Assembly: GCF_001418335.1 (NCBI RefSeq)
Contig: NZ_LIPP01000222.1
Location: 15,347 to 48,876, forward strand
DNA from: Streptomyces aurantiacus
GTDB taxonomy: Bacteria; Actinomycetota; Actinomycetes; Streptomycetales; Streptomycetaceae
Reading direction: 5' to 3'
DNA: 33,530 nucleotides
Of this stretch, positions 7,256 through 15,570 are shown one piece after another. The notes below the pieces were generated by a model. The model did no database searches, had not been told where the DNA came from, and saw nothing but the letters and a program-made list of their open reading frames with translations. Each line of letters opens with the position of its first letter. The first letter of the stretch is position 1. The translations under genes and the position numbers were made by a program.

Positions 7256-7269
7256 GAGGACCGGTCCTC
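7256..7269. promoter_or_regulatory. 14-bp perfect palindrome upstream of the two-component operon
   Basis: GAGGACCGGTCCTC is its own reverse complement and lies about 110 bases upstream of the response-regulator start and 100 bases beyond the TerD stop. It could be a regulator site or part of a small hairpin. The rest of 7148-7369 shows purine-rich sequence and no gene. Confidence 0.3.
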
Positions 7270-7346
7270 GGAGCGGGCGCAGAACGGGGAGAGGAGGAGA
7301 GAGGAGAGCCGGAAGAGCCGCCATGACGGTGTGCGCCTTGGACGCC

Positions 7347-7372
7347 GGCCCGCAGGTCAGGCCCGCAGGTCA
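7347..7372. repeat. 13-bp tandem duplication at the TerD stop codon
   Basis: GGCCCGCAGGTCA occurs twice head to tail (7347-7359, 7360-7372). The last three bases of the second copy are the TerD stop on the minus strand, so duplication occurred exactly at the gene end without changing the protein. Confidence 0.7.
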
Positions 7373-7903
7373 GGTGTGGCGGACGGCGCCCATCTCGCTC
7401 ATGAAGCGCGCGGGATCACTGTCGGATCCCCGGATCATCTCGTGCATCTTCCAGTGGCCCAAGTCGTCGCGGACGAACTCGGCGAGCGTCGTCGCGCTCG
7501 CTCCGGCCACGCCGGAGAAGTCGTCGGTGAGCAGTTCCTCGTAACCCTCGACGATCAGGATCCCGGCGTTCGACATGTCGCCGAACGTCCTGGGCACCGG
7601 CTCCTGGTGAATGACGACACCCACGACCACCCGTGCGTAGGCACTGGACAGACGCTCGAACTCCAGGGACATCACTTCGACGAAGCCGAAACCCTGACCG
7701 GTCTGGCTGTGCCGGCTCATGTTGATGGTGCCGTCCGGCGAGCGGCTGTCGTAGTGCACGAGGTACACCGGCCTGCCGAACGGGTCGTCCACGGAGTACG
7801 TCGCAGCGACGATGTCGAGATGGCGCGGGGACTCACCCACAGGGCTCGGGTCCCACTTGAGCCGTACCTCGATCTTGCCCAGCCCGTTGCCGCCAACCCC
7901 CAC
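7370..7903 (-). CDS. TerD-family stress protein
   Basis: 177 residues from a GTG with AGAGGAGG seven bases upstream. The sequence starts KIEVRLKWDPSPVGESPRHLDI and continues with YSVDDPFGRPVYLVHYDS, DGTINMSRHSQTG and FVEVMSLEFERLS, which is the beta-sandwich TerD fold that binds calcium through acidic loops. In other bacteria TerD proteins accompany tellurite, phage or general stress resistance. Here the gene stands alone with no TerA/B/C/E neighbours, as many Streptomyces TerD paralogues do. It lies head to head with the discoidin-protein gene, 233 bases away, so the two promoters share that interval. The function in this strain cannot be inferred further. Confidence 0.85.
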   Translation of the reverse strand: MGVGGNGLGKIEVRLKWDPSPVGESPRHLDIVAATYSVDDPFGRPVYLVHYDSRSPDGTINMSRHSQTGQGFGFVEVMSLEFERLSSAYARVVVGVVIHQEPVPRTFGDMSNAGILIVEGYEELLTDDFSGVAGASATTLAEFVRDDLGHWKMHEMIRGSDSDPARFMSEMGAVRHT

Positions 7904-7958
7904 CGAACGCCTCCTCTTGTGGTCCGCTCATTACGCGGAGCCCGCACACGTCCCCAAC

Positions 7959-7982
7959 TATGTCCTGAAGTATGTCCTGTGA
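7959..7982. repeat. tandem TATGTCCTG repeat in the TerD/discoidin-protein interval
   Basis: TATGTCCTGAAG (7959-7970) is followed directly by TATGTCCTGTGA (7971-7982). The 12-bp spacing is near one helical turn. It lies 56-79 bases upstream of TerD and about 155 bases upstream of the discoidin-protein gene; its role is unknown. Confidence 0.45.
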
Positions 7983-8102
7983 TCCACCTCTTGATGCAGC
8001 CCCGACAAGAAAGATCCACTGCCTCATCCGTCGAGCGGCGTCGGGAAACGACAGGACTCTTGACGCGGCCACCACACGCCCGAAGAATGGCGGCGGCCAT
8101 CT

Positions 8103-8114
8103 GACAACGTTGTC
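8103..8114. promoter_or_regulatory. LacI-type operator upstream of the discoidin-protein gene
   Basis: GACAACGTTGTC, identical to the palindrome before GH43, lies 22 bases upstream of the ATG at 8137. That position would block transcription initiation or early elongation of the discoidin-protein/GH97 pair. Confidence 0.65.
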
Positions 8115-8136
8115 TACAGGAAATGGGTCGCACCGC

Positions 8137-11100
8137 ATGCCGCACCACGTCACGGGGCTCACCCGCCGTCACATCATGCAGGTGCTCGGCCTTTCCGGCG
8201 CCCTGACCGTCTCTCCGCTCGTCATGGGGTCGAAGCGGACCTCGGCCTCGGCCTCGGTGGCCGCTCCCGGTCCGGAAACGTCGGAAACGGACCCCGTCTC
8301 CGACACGTACTACCGTGTCCTCCTCTCCCACACCCACTGGTCCGAACAGCAGTGGGACGCGGCCCAGGGCCACTACACCGACAAGGACTTCGGCTTCGCG
8401 GTCGTGCTCGGCAACGCCGTCCTGCTGACCCGGGGCCCGTACGACGCCGACCGCGCCGGAGTCGACAAGGACACCCTGCGCGCCCGTACCCTCGCCACCC
8501 TGAAGCACTTCGCGGCGTCCAACCGGCTGACCGGCGGCACCCAGTGGGGCCGGAAACTCTTCTTCGACACCACCTTCCAGTCCTACTTCGTCCTGGCGGC
8601 CCGGCTGCTGTGGGACGACCTCGACGAGGTGACGCGCCGCGACGTCGACACCATCGCCCGCGAACAGGCGCAGTACACCGCCGCGTTGGGCACGGGTGAC
8701 GACCCCGCCTCCGGCGACTGGTCGCCGCACGGTCTCGACGGAGGTTTCCGGGGCGACACCAAACTGGAGGAGATGGGGGTCTACGCCCAGGCGCTCGCAC
8801 CCGGCCTGGCCTGGGCGGGTGACGACGCCCGGTACGAGGCCTGGCGCGCCGCCTTCGGCCGGTGGAGCCGCAACGAGGCGGGGCTGCCGGCGGCCGACCT
8901 CGCCAACCCGGCCCGCGTGGACGGGGTCGCCGTCAGCGAGAACACCGCGCAGAACCTGTACGACACGTTCATCGTCGAGAACCACGGCTCGTTCGGCCCG
9001 CACTACCAGGCAGAACTCTGGCGGACCTCCGGACGCAACGCGGTCCACTTCCTCACCGCGGGCCGCCCCCTCCCGGAGGTGCTCACCGCGCAGCCCAACG
9101 CCGGGCCGCTGTGGCGCACCCTGCTCGGCGTGATGAGCGACGCGGGCGAGCCGCTGATGCCGATGGTCGCCGACCGCGAACACCTCTACGGCCGCGACGT
9201 CATCCCGCTCGCCTTCCTCGCGCAGGTGGCCGGGGACCGCGCCGCCGCCCGCTGTGAAATCGCCCTGGCCGAACGCCTTGAGGCCTACCAGGCATATCCG
9301 CCGCAGTACCGCCTCGCGAAGTTCTCGGGCGAGCCCAAGTACGAACCCGAGGCGCGCGCCGAACTGGCCATCAGCTATCTGCTCCACGAGTGGCGGGCCC
9401 GGTCGGGGCGCGCACCGGTACGGCCCCTGTCGCAGGGTGAGTTCTTCGAGGAGGCGAGCGGCGTCGCCGACTACGGCCCGGGCCCCGGTCTCCTCTCCCA
9501 CCAGTCGCCCGGCGCCTGGGCCGGGTCGGTCGGCAAGGCCGGTTTCGTGAAGTTCGCCTGGCAACCGGCCCACGACGACTGGCTGTTCGCGCTCAGCGGT
9601 ACGACGCCGATGTTCCTGCCGAGCACCCGCGCCGAGGTCACCGGGCGGTCGGTCGTCGCGTACTCCCGGCTGCGGGACGGCTTCGACGGCAGCGCGAGCC
9701 TGCTCACGCTGGACACCGGACATGCGGGCTTCACCACGCTGCCGTCCGGGGCCGTCGTGTACGCGACGTCCGGTACGGCCGCCGGTGAAGGCCACCTGGA
9801 GGTGCACAACCTGGACATGCCCGGGATGCCGGGGCTGGCCGGAAGCCGCACGTACGGGGCGGCCGAGGGAAGCGTGACGGTCGCCGCACAGGCCGCCGCC
9901 CCGACGCCCACCGGCTCCCGGGTCGACGAACTCACCTTCTCGCGCGGCCGGTTCCGTCACCTGCGGATGCTCGGGACACGCCCCGACCCCTCGTACGGCT
10001 ATTCGCTGTACGCCTTCGAGATACGCGACGGAGCCGCGGGCGCCGACCTGGCGCGCGGCACCGGGGCGACGGCCTCCGCGTCCTCCTTCGACCCCGGCAA
10101 GGGGCCCGCGCTCGCGGTCGACGGCGACGGGGCGACCCGTTGGGCGGTGTCCCGCGCGGACCGGCCGCGCGCCGACAGCTGGATCGCCGTCGAGCTGGGC
10201 GCGGCCCTGGACGTGGACCGGGTGACGCTGCGCTGGGAGAGCGCGGCGGGCCGCGCGTACCGGGTACAGGGATCGGCCGACGGACAGACATGGACCGAGC
10301 TGGCCGCCTGGCCGCGGGCGGACCTCACCAGCCGCGGCGGCTGGCTGGACATCGACGGCCGCGCCGGTCTCGTCGTGCGCGGCGGCGCCAACCCGATCTC
10401 GGTGTACGGCAACACGGTCGTCCTCTCCGACGGACCGGCCGAGGGCCTGCTGGTCGAGGGCCTCCCGGGCGCGACGCCGGAGCAACTGCGCGCCGCGACC
10501 GCCCGCAAGAGCCCCTCGGTACGGTCCGCGCAGGTGAAGGCCGCTCTTACCGACCACTACCTGAGCCTGTTCAACCTCTCCTCGGATCCGGTGACCACCA
10601 CGGTGACGATCCCCGGCTCGCGCTCCGAGGGACTGCGCCTGTACGCGGGTGTCCAGGACGTGACGGAATCGGGCACCGACCTTCGGACCGAACTGGGCGC
10701 CGCTTCCGCCGCGTTGCTCCCTGCACGCTTCGTCCTGTCCGGGAAGCGCGTGCCTGTCGGTCTGCGCGCCGCAGTGGTCGACGGCCGCACGGTGCGACTC
10801 AGTGGGCCTTCCTGCCACGTCGCTGTCTCCGCGCAGGGCCGGACCCACGACGTCACGGTCCGGGCGGGCCGTACGACCACGGTCACCCTGCCGCGCGCCA
10901 CGGCGTACCCGCTCGCCGACCTGGCGCTCGGCCGCCCCACGTTCCCGACCGCACCCCTGCCGCCCGGTATGACGGACCCGAAAGCCGCGGTCGACGGGGA
11001 CGAGAGCACCGCGTGGACCCCCGGCCCCGACGGTCGCATGGTCGTCGACCTGGGCGCCGAGCGGCACATCACGGAGATCCGCACGCGGTGGCGGGGCGGC

Positions 11101-11277
11101 CGGGTCCCGGCGGCGCAGGCCGAGTTCAGCACGGACGGCCGTACGTACACGGGCGCGGCACGGCTGACGGCGCGGGGAGTCCTGCGCACGGACAGCGCAG
11201 CCCGCTACGTGGCACTCCGGGTCACCGCCCCGGCCGGAACCCACGCCGCGCTCACGGCCCTCACCATCACCTCGTGA
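8137..11277 (+). CDS. secreted discoidin-domain protein with an uncharacterised N-terminal catalytic-like region
   Basis: 1046 residues. The ATG at 8137 is chosen because it opens a Tat-type signal (TRRHIMQVLGLSGALTVSPL, residues 9-28). Residues about 50-430 are helix-rich with many aromatic and acidic positions, suggesting an (alpha/alpha) toroid as in several glycosidases and polysaccharide lyases. Notable motifs are WSPHGLDGGFRGDTKLEEM from Trp195 and SENTAQNLYDTFIVENHGS from Ser267, with Glu268, Glu281 and His283 as candidate active-site residues. A beta-sandwich region (about 440-600) follows. Discoidin (F5/8 type C) modules lie at about 638-770 and 927-1046, each with an AVDGD...W core. 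I cannot place the N-terminal region in a named CAZy family. It is followed 86 bases later by GH97 and preceded by a LacI-type operator, so it is probably a polysaccharide-degrading enzyme of the same pathway. Confidence 0.85.
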   Translation: MPHHVTGLTRRHIMQVLGLSGALTVSPLVMGSKRTSASASVAAPGPETSETDPVSDTYYRVLLSHTHWSEQQWDAAQGHYTDKDFGFAVVLGNAVLLTRGPYDADRAGVDKDTLRARTLATLKHFAASNRLTGGTQWGRKLFFDTTFQSYFVLAARLLWDDLDEVTRRDVDTIAREQAQYTAALGTGDDPASGDWSPHGLDGGFRGDTKLEEMGVYAQALAPGLAWAGDDARYEAWRAAFGRWSRNEAGLPAADLANPARVDGVAVSENTAQNLYDTFIVENHGSFGPHYQAELWRTSGRNAVHFLTAGRPLPEVLTAQPNAGPLWRTLLGVMSDAGEPLMPMVADREHLYGRDVIPLAFLAQVAGDRAAARCEIALAERLEAYQAYPPQYRLAKFSGEPKYEPEARAELAISYLLHEWRARSGRAPVRPLSQGEFFEEASGVADYGPGPGLLSHQSPGAWAGSVGKAGFVKFAWQPAHDDWLFALSGTTPMFLPSTRAEVTGRSVVAYSRLRDGFDGSASLLTLDTGHAGFTTLPSGAVVYATSGTAAGEGHLEVHNLDMPGMPGLAGSRTYGAAEGSVTVAAQAAAPTPTGSRVDELTFSRGRFRHLRMLGTRPDPSYGYSLYAFEIRDGAAGADLARGTGATASASSFDPGKGPALAVDGDGATRWAVSRADRPRADSWIAVELGAALDVDRVTLRWESAAGRAYRVQGSADGQTWTELAAWPRADLTSRGGWLDIDGRAGLVVRGGANPISVYGNTVVLSDGPAEGLLVEGLPGATPEQLRAATARKSPSVRSAQVKAALTDHYLSLFNLSSDPVTTTVTIPGSRSEGLRLYAGVQDVTESGTDLRTELGAASAALLPARFVLSGKRVPVGLRAAVVDGRTVRLSGPSCHVAVSAQGRTHDVTVRAGRTTTVTLPRATAYPLADLALGRPTFPTAPLPPGMTDPKAAVDGDESTAWTPGPDGRMVVDLGAERHITEIRTRWRGGRVPAAQAEFSTDGRTYTGAARLTARGVLRTDSAARYVALRVTAPAGTHAALTALTITS

Positions 11278-11363
11278 CCTGGGAGGACTCTCGGGGAGTG
11301 GCCAACCGACCACGCTGCCGTACTCGGACTCGGACTCGTACTCGGACGCAGATGGAGGCCTAC

Positions 11364-14054
11364 GTGCACACAGGAACGCACCGGTTCAGACGCAGACTGC
11401 TGGCGTGGTTCGCCGCGGCGGTGGGCGCCACCGTGGGACTCGGAACTCTCACTCCCCCGGCCGCGGCGGTCACCGAGAGCGCGGCGACGACGTCGTGGAA
11501 CGTGACGCACAGGACGGGAAAGCCCGGTGACGCCCTGACCGCGCGTCTCCAACTCGACGCCGCACGAGGCACCTTGTCGCTGGGCGTCCGTCGAGGCGGC
11601 GCCACCGTGCTCGACCCCGCCCCGGTCGGCATCACCACCGACGCCGCCGACCTGACCACCGGTCTGCGGCTCCGTGGCCACACCGTACGGAACGTGACCG
11701 AGCGCTACTCCACGACGACCGGCAAGCAGCGCAGGCGCGTGGCTCAGATGACCGAGGCGCGGTTCTCCTTCGCCAAGGACGGCGGGGACCGCCTCGACCT
11801 GATCGTCCGTGTCTCGGACGACGGGTTCGCCTACCGCTATGTCCTGCCCGGCGACGACGAGGTGACGGTGCTCGGCGAGGCTTCCGCCTTCCAGGTGCCG
11901 GACGAGGCGACGGCGTGGCTGATGCCGTACACGCCCAACTACGAAAGGCCCCGCACCGAGACCACCGCCGCGGGCGCCCCGGCGGGCGACTACGGGTATC
12001 CCTCGCTCTTCCGGGTCGGTGCGTCCTACGTCCTGCTCACGGAGTCGGACGTCGACGGTCGTTATGCCGGCAGCCGTCTCGCGCACGACGCCGGAAGCGG
12101 CCGTTACACCGTGGAACTCGCCGACGAACGCATCGCTTCGACGGGCCCGCTGACCACCCCGTGGCGCACCGCCGTCATCGGTGACCTGGCCACCGTCACG
12201 GAGTCCACCCTCGTCGACGACCTGGCGCCCGACTCCCGGGTGGCGGACACCGGGTGGATCCACCCGGGCAAGGTCGCCTGGTCCTGGCTGGCCGGCTTCG
12301 GCGCGGCCCAGCGCAGCCTGGAGACCCAGCAGCGGTTCGTCGACTACAGCGCAGCCCACGGCTGGGAGTACACGCTGGTGGACGACGGGTGGAAGACCGA
12401 GGACTGGATGCCGCAGCTCATCAAGTACGCCGAGCGGCGTGGTGTGAAGATCCTGCTGTGGATGCACTGGACCGACCTGGACACGGCCGCCGAACGCGAA
12501 GAGACCCTGGACACGGTCAAGGCGTGGGGCGCGGCCGGGCTGAAGATCGACTTCATGGACTCGGACGCGCAGGAGCGCTTCCGCTGGTACGACGACATCC
12601 TTGAGGCGACCGCGGAACGCGAACTGCTGGTCAACTTCCATGGGTCGACCATCCCGCACGGCATCCAGCGCACCTGGCCGCACGTCATGTCGATGGAGGC
12701 GGTGTACGGAGCCGAGCAGGGCAACGTGTCCCTCTCCGACGTCACCACACTGCCCTTCACCCGCAATGTGGTGGGATCCATGGACTACACGCCCATGGGA
12801 TTCCAGTTCGGCACCCGCAACACCTCGGAGGCCGCGGAACTGGCCCTGTCCGTCGTGTACGAGTCCGGTTTCCAGAACTTCGCCGGTTCGGTCGGGGCCT
12901 ACCGGGCCCGTCCGGAGCTCGAACGGTTCCTCGATCAGGTACCGACCGTCTGGGACGAGACGCGGCTGCTGTCCGGCCACCCCGGTGACGGGGCGACCGT
13001 CGCACGGCGGCACGGCAACCGCTGGTTCGTCGGCGACGTCACCGCCGCCGACGCGCCTGCCACGCGGCGCGTACCGCTGGACTTCCTCGGCGCCGGCCAC
13101 TGGCGAATTGACGTCCTGCGCGACGGACCGGACGGCCTGGTCCGCGACTCCCGGATCGCCGACCGCCACGACGTCCTGACGGTCCCCACCTCGGCGGGCG
13201 GCGGCTTCGCCGCGCTGATCTGCCGTGCCCTGCCCGGCCGCACCACGTGCGACCGGCCCGTGCGTCACATGCCGTTGACCACCTTGTCGGCCACCCCGCA
13301 GAAGGCGCAGGCCGACCCGGGTACGACTGTTGAGGTCGAAGGCACGTTCCAGGTGGAGGACTTCGGCCCGGTGCGCGACGCCGACGTGCGCGTGAACGCT
13401 CCCGAAGGGTGGACGGTCACGGACGGCAGCGCTCACGCCGACGAACTCGCCACCGGCGCCGCGCTCACCACGCGCGCCACCGTGCACGTCCCGGCGGACG
13501 CGGCGTACGGCTACCACGATGTGGTGGTGAACGCCACCTACCGGGCTCCGGGCGAGAAACCCGGTGTCCCCGCGCTGCGCCACGAGCGGACGGTACGGGT
13601 GTTCGTCGCACCGCCGGGAGTGGACTACGTGAGCGATCTGCCGTTCACGGCGGAACGCAACGGCTGGGGGCCGGTCGAGCGCGACACCTCGAACGGGGAG
13701 AACGCCGAAGGCGACGGCGGTCCCCTGCGCATCCGCGGCACCACGTACGACAAGGGCCTCGGCATGCATGCCACGGCCGAGGTGTCCGTCGACATCGGTG
13801 GCGCGTACGACCGTTTCCGGGCTCACGTGGGCGTCGACGACGAGGTGATCGGCGCGGCCACGGTCGTCTTCGAGGTGCTGGGTGACGGGCATCTGCTCAC
13901 CCGGACCGAGGTGCTGACCCCCGCGGACGCCGCTCGCGCGCTCGACGTCGACGTCAGTGGAGTGCAGCGCCTGACGCTGCGCGTCACCGACGGCGGCGAC
14001 GGCATCAACTTCGACCACGCGGACTGGGCGGACGCGGAACTACGTCTGGCCTGA
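11364..14054 (+). CDS. secreted GH97 glycosidase with NEW3 and NPCBM modules
   Basis: 896 residues from the GTG at 11364, which has GGAGG five bases upstream; an in-frame ATG at 11352 lies inside that ribosome-binding site. A signal peptide (HRFRRRLLAWFAAAVGATVG) ends near residue 35. GH97 N-terminal sandwich spans about 45-295, the barrel about 298-560 (KVAWSWLAGFG, LVDDGW at 336-341), and the C-terminal sandwich to about 640. Asp396 in LKIDFMD sits where retaining GH97 alpha-galactosidases carry their nucleophile, and Glu445 in SMEAVYGAE is the candidate acid/base; the inverting SusB-type alpha-glucosidases differ here. A NEW3 domain (about 655-750) and an NPCBM carbohydrate-binding module (about 753-896) follow. 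The same tail ends the GH27 enzyme. Likely an extracellular alpha-galactosidase-type enzyme co-transcribed with the discoidin protein. Confidence 0.92.
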   Translation: MHTGTHRFRRRLLAWFAAAVGATVGLGTLTPPAAAVTESAATTSWNVTHRTGKPGDALTARLQLDAARGTLSLGVRRGGATVLDPAPVGITTDAADLTTGLRLRGHTVRNVTERYSTTTGKQRRRVAQMTEARFSFAKDGGDRLDLIVRVSDDGFAYRYVLPGDDEVTVLGEASAFQVPDEATAWLMPYTPNYERPRTETTAAGAPAGDYGYPSLFRVGASYVLLTESDVDGRYAGSRLAHDAGSGRYTVELADERIASTGPLTTPWRTAVIGDLATVTESTLVDDLAPDSRVADTGWIHPGKVAWSWLAGFGAAQRSLETQQRFVDYSAAHGWEYTLVDDGWKTEDWMPQLIKYAERRGVKILLWMHWTDLDTAAEREETLDTVKAWGAAGLKIDFMDSDAQERFRWYDDILEATAERELLVNFHGSTIPHGIQRTWPHVMSMEAVYGAEQGNVSLSDVTTLPFTRNVVGSMDYTPMGFQFGTRNTSEAAELALSVVYESGFQNFAGSVGAYRARPELERFLDQVPTVWDETRLLSGHPGDGATVARRHGNRWFVGDVTAADAPATRRVPLDFLGAGHWRIDVLRDGPDGLVRDSRIADRHDVLTVPTSAGGGFAALICRALPGRTTCDRPVRHMPLTTLSATPQKAQADPGTTVEVEGTFQVEDFGPVRDADVRVNAPEGWTVTDGSAHADELATGAALTTRATVHVPADAAYGYHDVVVNATYRAPGEKPGVPALRHERTVRVFVAPPGVDYVSDLPFTAERNGWGPVERDTSNGENAEGDGGPLRIRGTTYDKGLGMHATAEVSVDIGGAYDRFRAHVGVDDEVIGAATVVFEVLGDGHLLTRTEVLTPADAARALDVDVSGVQRLTLRVTDGGDGINFDHADWADAELRLA

Positions 14055-14100
14055 CCTCCTGACCTCCTGACCCGCTGACCCTGCACCGGACGCCGTATGA

Positions 14101-14127
14101 GTCCCGCCCCTCCGAGAGGGGCGGGAC
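14101..14127. terminator. strong hairpin terminator after GH97
   Basis: A perfect 12-bp stem (GTCCCGCCCCTC at 14101-14112, GAGGGGCGGGAC at 14116-14127) closes a three-base CGA loop, 47 bases after the GH97 stop. It separates GH97 from the convergent permease gene. Between 14161 and 14200 there is a short CCAGGA repeat ending in GACCAG...CTGGTC that may end the permease transcript. Confidence 0.8.
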
Positions 14128-14208
14128 ATCGGGCCGGGCACGGCCGGGGCCTGTCCGAGCATGCAGGACCAAGGCCAGGACCAGGACCAGGACCAGCCAG
14201 GGCCTGGT

Positions 14209-15570
14209 CTATGTCGGCGAGGCCTCCGCGTGGAACTCGGGTGGTTCCCGGCGCAGCCCGCGGGTGAGGACGCACAGGTAGGCGACGCCGATGACGAGCC
14301 AGCCGAGCCCGAGCAGGACGGCGGTGTGGTTCAGCTTGGTCAGCAGGTAGACATCGGCCGCGGCGCCGAGGACCGGCAGGACGACATGGGCGAGGACGGA
14401 TCGGCGGGTGCCGGTGCGGCGATGGCGCAGCCAGGCGGCGATCACACAGACGTTGACCAGGGTGAAGGCCAGGAAAGCGCCGAAGTTGATGAACGAGGTG
14501 GCGGTCTCCAGTGACAGCCGAGTGGCCATCAGGCCGATCACCGCGATGAGCAGCAGGTTGAACAGAGGCGTGCGCAGTCGCCCGTGCAGCCGGCCGAAGG
14601 CGCGGCGCGGCAGCACCCCGTCCCGGCCCATGACGTACATCAGCCGGCTGGTGCTGGCCTGGATGGCGACGCAGGAGGCCATTCCGCCGATCAGGGTGAT
14701 GGCGTTCATGACGTTGGCGAAGCCCTTCCCACCGGCCAGGACAGCCACCTCGTACCCGGCGGTCGACTCGTCGTCGAAGACCGCTCCGGGATGCACCCAC
14801 TGCAGCAGCAGCGAAATGAGGAAGAAGATGCCGCCGCCGACGATGACGGTGAGCAGGATGCCGCGGGGCACGTCGCGCCGCGGTTCGCGTACCTCCTCGC
14901 TGAGGGTGCTGATGGCGTCGAATCCGAGGAAGGAGTACGCGGCGATCGCGGCGGCGGCGGTGACGGTGCCCACGGAGGCCGCCGGGTTCCACAGGGCGTG
15001 TGCGCCGTCGGCGGCGGAGGCGCCGCCGAGCGTGTGGACGCACACCACCACGAACGCCAGCAGACCCAGCGCGGTCAGTCCGAGCAGAACCTTGTTGACC
15101 CGGTCGGCCAGGACGATCCCCAGGGCGTTGACGAACGTCGTGACGACGATGACGACGACCAGCCAGCCCCAGGTCGGCAGGGCGGGGAACTGCACATGGA
15201 GGTAGAGCGCCTGGATCAGCCAGGCGACCATGGGGAGGAAGAGGTAGTCGAGCAGCAGCGCCCATCCGGCGAGGAAACCGATGCGCGAACCGAGCAGTTT
15301 GCGTGCGTAGGTGTAGACCGACCCGGAGGCAGGGTGGTCGCGCGCCAGCTTTCCGTAGCTGAGCGCGGTGAGTGTCATGGCCACGGTGGCGACGACGTAC
15401 GCGGTGGGCGCCACGCCGGCCGAGGTGGTGGCTATGACGCCGAAGGTCGACACCACGATGGCCGGTGCCATGTAGGACAGGCCGAAGACGACGAGCGACA
15501 GCAGACCGAGCCGGGGCACCAGCCGGTCGGGGGCCTCAGTGGTCTCAGTGCCCTCAGTGGTAAATGTCAT
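14209..15570 (-). CDS. APC-superfamily amino-acid permease
   Basis: 453 residues with about twelve hydrophobic segments. The first carries the family signature GLSYMAPAIVVSTFGVIA, and segment 6 carries AYSFLGFDAISTLSEEV followed by the REPRRDVPRGI loop, the standard helix 6-7 signature of the APC family. ATG overlaps the carbon-nitrogen hydrolase stop (ATGA), so both are translated from one mRNA. The pairing suggests import of an amide, amine or amino acid that the hydrolase then cleaves. The exact substrate is not visible. A TetR gene sits across the divergent promoter and is the likely regulator. Confidence 0.92.
   Translation of the reverse strand: MTFTTEGTETTEAPDRLVPRLGLLSLVVFGLSYMAPAIVVSTFGVIATTSAGVAPTAYVVATVAMTLTALSYGKLARDHPASGSVYTYARKLLGSRIGFLAGWALLLDYLFLPMVAWLIQALYLHVQFPALPTWGWLVVVIVVTTFVNALGIVLADRVNKVLLGLTALGLLAFVVVCVHTLGGASAADGAHALWNPAASVGTVTAAAAIAAYSFLGFDAISTLSEEVREPRRDVPRGILLTVIVGGGIFFLISLLLQWVHPGAVFDDESTAGYEVAVLAGGKGFANVMNAITLIGGMASCVAIQASTSRLMYVMGRDGVLPRRAFGRLHGRLRTPLFNLLLIAVIGLMATRLSLETATSFINFGAFLAFTLVNVCVIAAWLRHRRTGTRRSVLAHVVLPVLGAAADVYLLTKLNHTAVLLGLGWLVIGVAYLCVLTRGLRREPPEFHAEASPT

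Noticed and set aside
7717..11313. 1198-residue open frame on the minus strand across the discoidin gene
   Set aside because: It is an antisense frame without stops because of GC-biased codons; the product is Arg/Gly/Val-rich and has no family motifs, while the plus strand encodes a signal peptide and discoidin modules.
10140..11363. In-frame upstream extension of GH97
   Set aside because: It is an out-of-frame reading of the discoidin gene; the signal peptide and GGAGG site place the start at 11364.
11205..14018. 937-residue minus-strand open frame opposite GH97
   Set aside because: It is low-complexity Val/Gly/Arg sequence; GH97, NEW3 and NPCBM motifs lie on the plus strand.
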